Part shown: piece by piece, positions 5,524-6,285 of the stretch | Layout of the letters: each line of letters begins with the position of its first letter | How positions within the stretch are numbered: position 1 is the stretch's first letter | From: an uncultured Opitutia bacterium | Lineage (GTDB): Bacteria; Verrucomicrobiota; Verrucomicrobiia; Opitutales; UBA953 | DNA length: 6,285 nucleotides | Assembly (NCBI GenBank): GCA_903882335.1 | Contig: CAIRWP010000143.1 | Coordinates: forward strand, 1 to 6,285 | Direction: 5' to 3' | Notes under the pieces: generated by a model | Seen by the model: only the letters and a program-made list of their open reading frames with translations | What the model was told of the DNA's origin: nothing | Databases searched by the model: none | Position numbers and translations under genes: made by a program

Positions 5524-6285
5524 TCGCGGGTGATGGTTTCGTCGAGGTTCAGGAGGATGTTGGCGGTCACGGTCCAGGCGGCCAGTTCCGCCGCGTCGAG
5601 GTCGGTCGGGGCCGGCGAGCGGCCGGTCGCGAGCAGCTTCTGGGCCGACGGCTGGTCGGCGCGGAAGGCGGCGAGGCGCTTCTCGAGGCCGGCGCGCAGC
5701 ACCTTGGCCTCGTCGGCCTGCAGCTCGCGGCACGTCACGCGCCGGAAGGCCCAGGCGAGACGGCGGTCGAGGTCGCCGGGCTGGCGGAGGGTCGCTTCGG
5801 CCAGTTTGCGGGCGGCCTCGATGTAGGTGACTTCGTTCAGCAGGGACAAGGCCTGCAGCGGGGTGTTGCTGCGGGAGCGCTTGACGGTGCAGACCTCGCG
5901 GGTGGCGGAGTCGAAGAGCAGCATGGACGGCGGCGCGGCGGTCCGCTTCCAGATCGTGTAGAGGCTGCGGCGGTAAAGCCCTTCGCCGGTGTCGGCCTTG
6001 TAGTTGCGCATGTCGCCGTAGACGCTGGTCTCGTCCCAGACCGCCTCGGGCATGTAGGGTTTGACGCTCGGGCCGCCGATCTTGGGGATGAGTAGGCCGC
6101 TCGTGGCCAGCGCCTGGTCGCGGATCGTCTCGGCCGAGAGGCGGAAGCGGGGGCCGCGGGAGATCAGCCGGTTCTCCGGGTCCTTCTCGAGTTTGTCGGC
6201 GGTGACGGCGGCGCTCTGGCGGTAGGCCCGGCTCATCATGATGAACTTGAGCATGCCCTTCATGTCCCATTTCCGCTCCACGAAA
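5520..6285 (-). CDS. PSD1/DUF1553 domain protein, C-terminal part (5' end outside window)
   Basis: This is the C-terminal 254 residues of a PSD1 (DUF1553) protein. Family members are usually large secreted proteins that often carry an N-terminal haem-binding PSCyt1 domain and a DUF1549 domain; those would lie beyond the window edge. The frame is open to the last bases, and the GTG at 6281 is an internal codon. Recognisable family blocks are WDMKGMLKFIMMSRAYRQSA, then ENRLISRGPRFRLSAETIRDQAL, KPYMPEAVWDE, YRRSLYTIWKRTAAPPSMLLFD and RSRSNTPLQALSLLNE, ending with NILLNLDETITRE. The biochemical role is unknown. Its TGA overlaps the DUF1501 ATG by four bases, so the two are one operon with coupled translation. 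This pairing is common in PVC bacteria, where it often sits near sulfatases and carbohydrate genes. Confidence 0.93.
   Translation of the reverse strand, partial: FVERKWDMKGMLKFIMMSRAYRQSAAVTADKLEKDPENRLISRGPRFRLSAETIRDQALATSGLLIPKIGGPSVKPYMPEAVWDETSVYGDMRNYKADTGEGLYRRSLYTIWKRTAAPPSMLLFDSATREVCTVKRSRSNTPLQALSLLNEVTYIEAARKLAEATLRQPGDLDRRLAWAFRRVTCRELQADEAKVLRAGLEKRLAAFRADQPSAQKLLATGRSPAPTDLDAAELAAWTVTANILLNLDETITRE

Noticed and set aside
5524..6270. N-terminal extension of the DUF1501 frame that would make a 735-residue protein
   Set aside because: The extension is Arg/Pro-rich shadow of the DUF1553 gene. The real start at 5523 begins just before a textbook Tat signal.

Overview
This is a GC-rich, gene-dense bacterial window with five protein genes and one repeat-filled spacer. 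The strongest taxonomic hint is the adjacent pair of a PSD1/DUF1553 protein and a Tat-exported DUF1501 protein, with a formylglycine-type sulfatase and a cytochrome c-PQQ-type dehydrogenase nearby. That combination is typical of the PVC superphylum (Planctomycetes, Verrucomicrobia, Lentisphaerae). High GC and the short-period intergenic repeats fit a verrucomicrobial or planctomycete genome, but there is no rRNA or marker gene here to decide between them.

Layout, left to right. (1) 1-618, plus strand: the C-terminal part of a class I SAM-dependent methyltransferase whose start lies outside the window. (2) 619-2190, minus strand: a secreted cytochrome c / six-bladed-propeller (GSDH-like) dehydrogenase. 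Its stop codon abuts the methyltransferase stop with no base between. (3) 2191-2289: a 99-bp divergent spacer with nested inverted repeats. (4) 2290-3762, plus strand: an exported type I sulfatase with an intact C-x-P-x-R motif. (5) 3763-4062: a 300-bp spacer between convergent genes. It holds three different short tandem repeats in succession, with 12-bp, 7-bp and 8-bp periods. (6) 4063-5523, minus strand: a DUF1501 protein with a Tat signal. (7) 5520-6285, minus strand: the C-terminal 254 residues of a PSD1/DUF1553 protein, overlapping the DUF1501 start by 4 bp (ATGA).

Functionally, four of the five genes look like cell-envelope or periplasmic proteins. The sulfatase would remove sulfate esters, the PQQ-type protein would oxidise a sugar or alcohol and pass electrons to its own haem, and the DUF1553/DUF1501 pair is a translationally coupled unit of unknown biochemistry. 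PVC genomes often carry these families together, and they are suspected to work on sulfated polysaccharides. That link is inferred from family context and not shown by the sequence. The methyltransferase seems unrelated to this set.

I see no new defence, mobile or RNA system. The least ordinary part is the composite repeat spacer after the sulfatase. Its 12-bp repeat leaves five of six frames largely open and, read in the sulfatase frame past the stop codon, gives 61 further open codons of an acidic Gly/Val-rich repeat.
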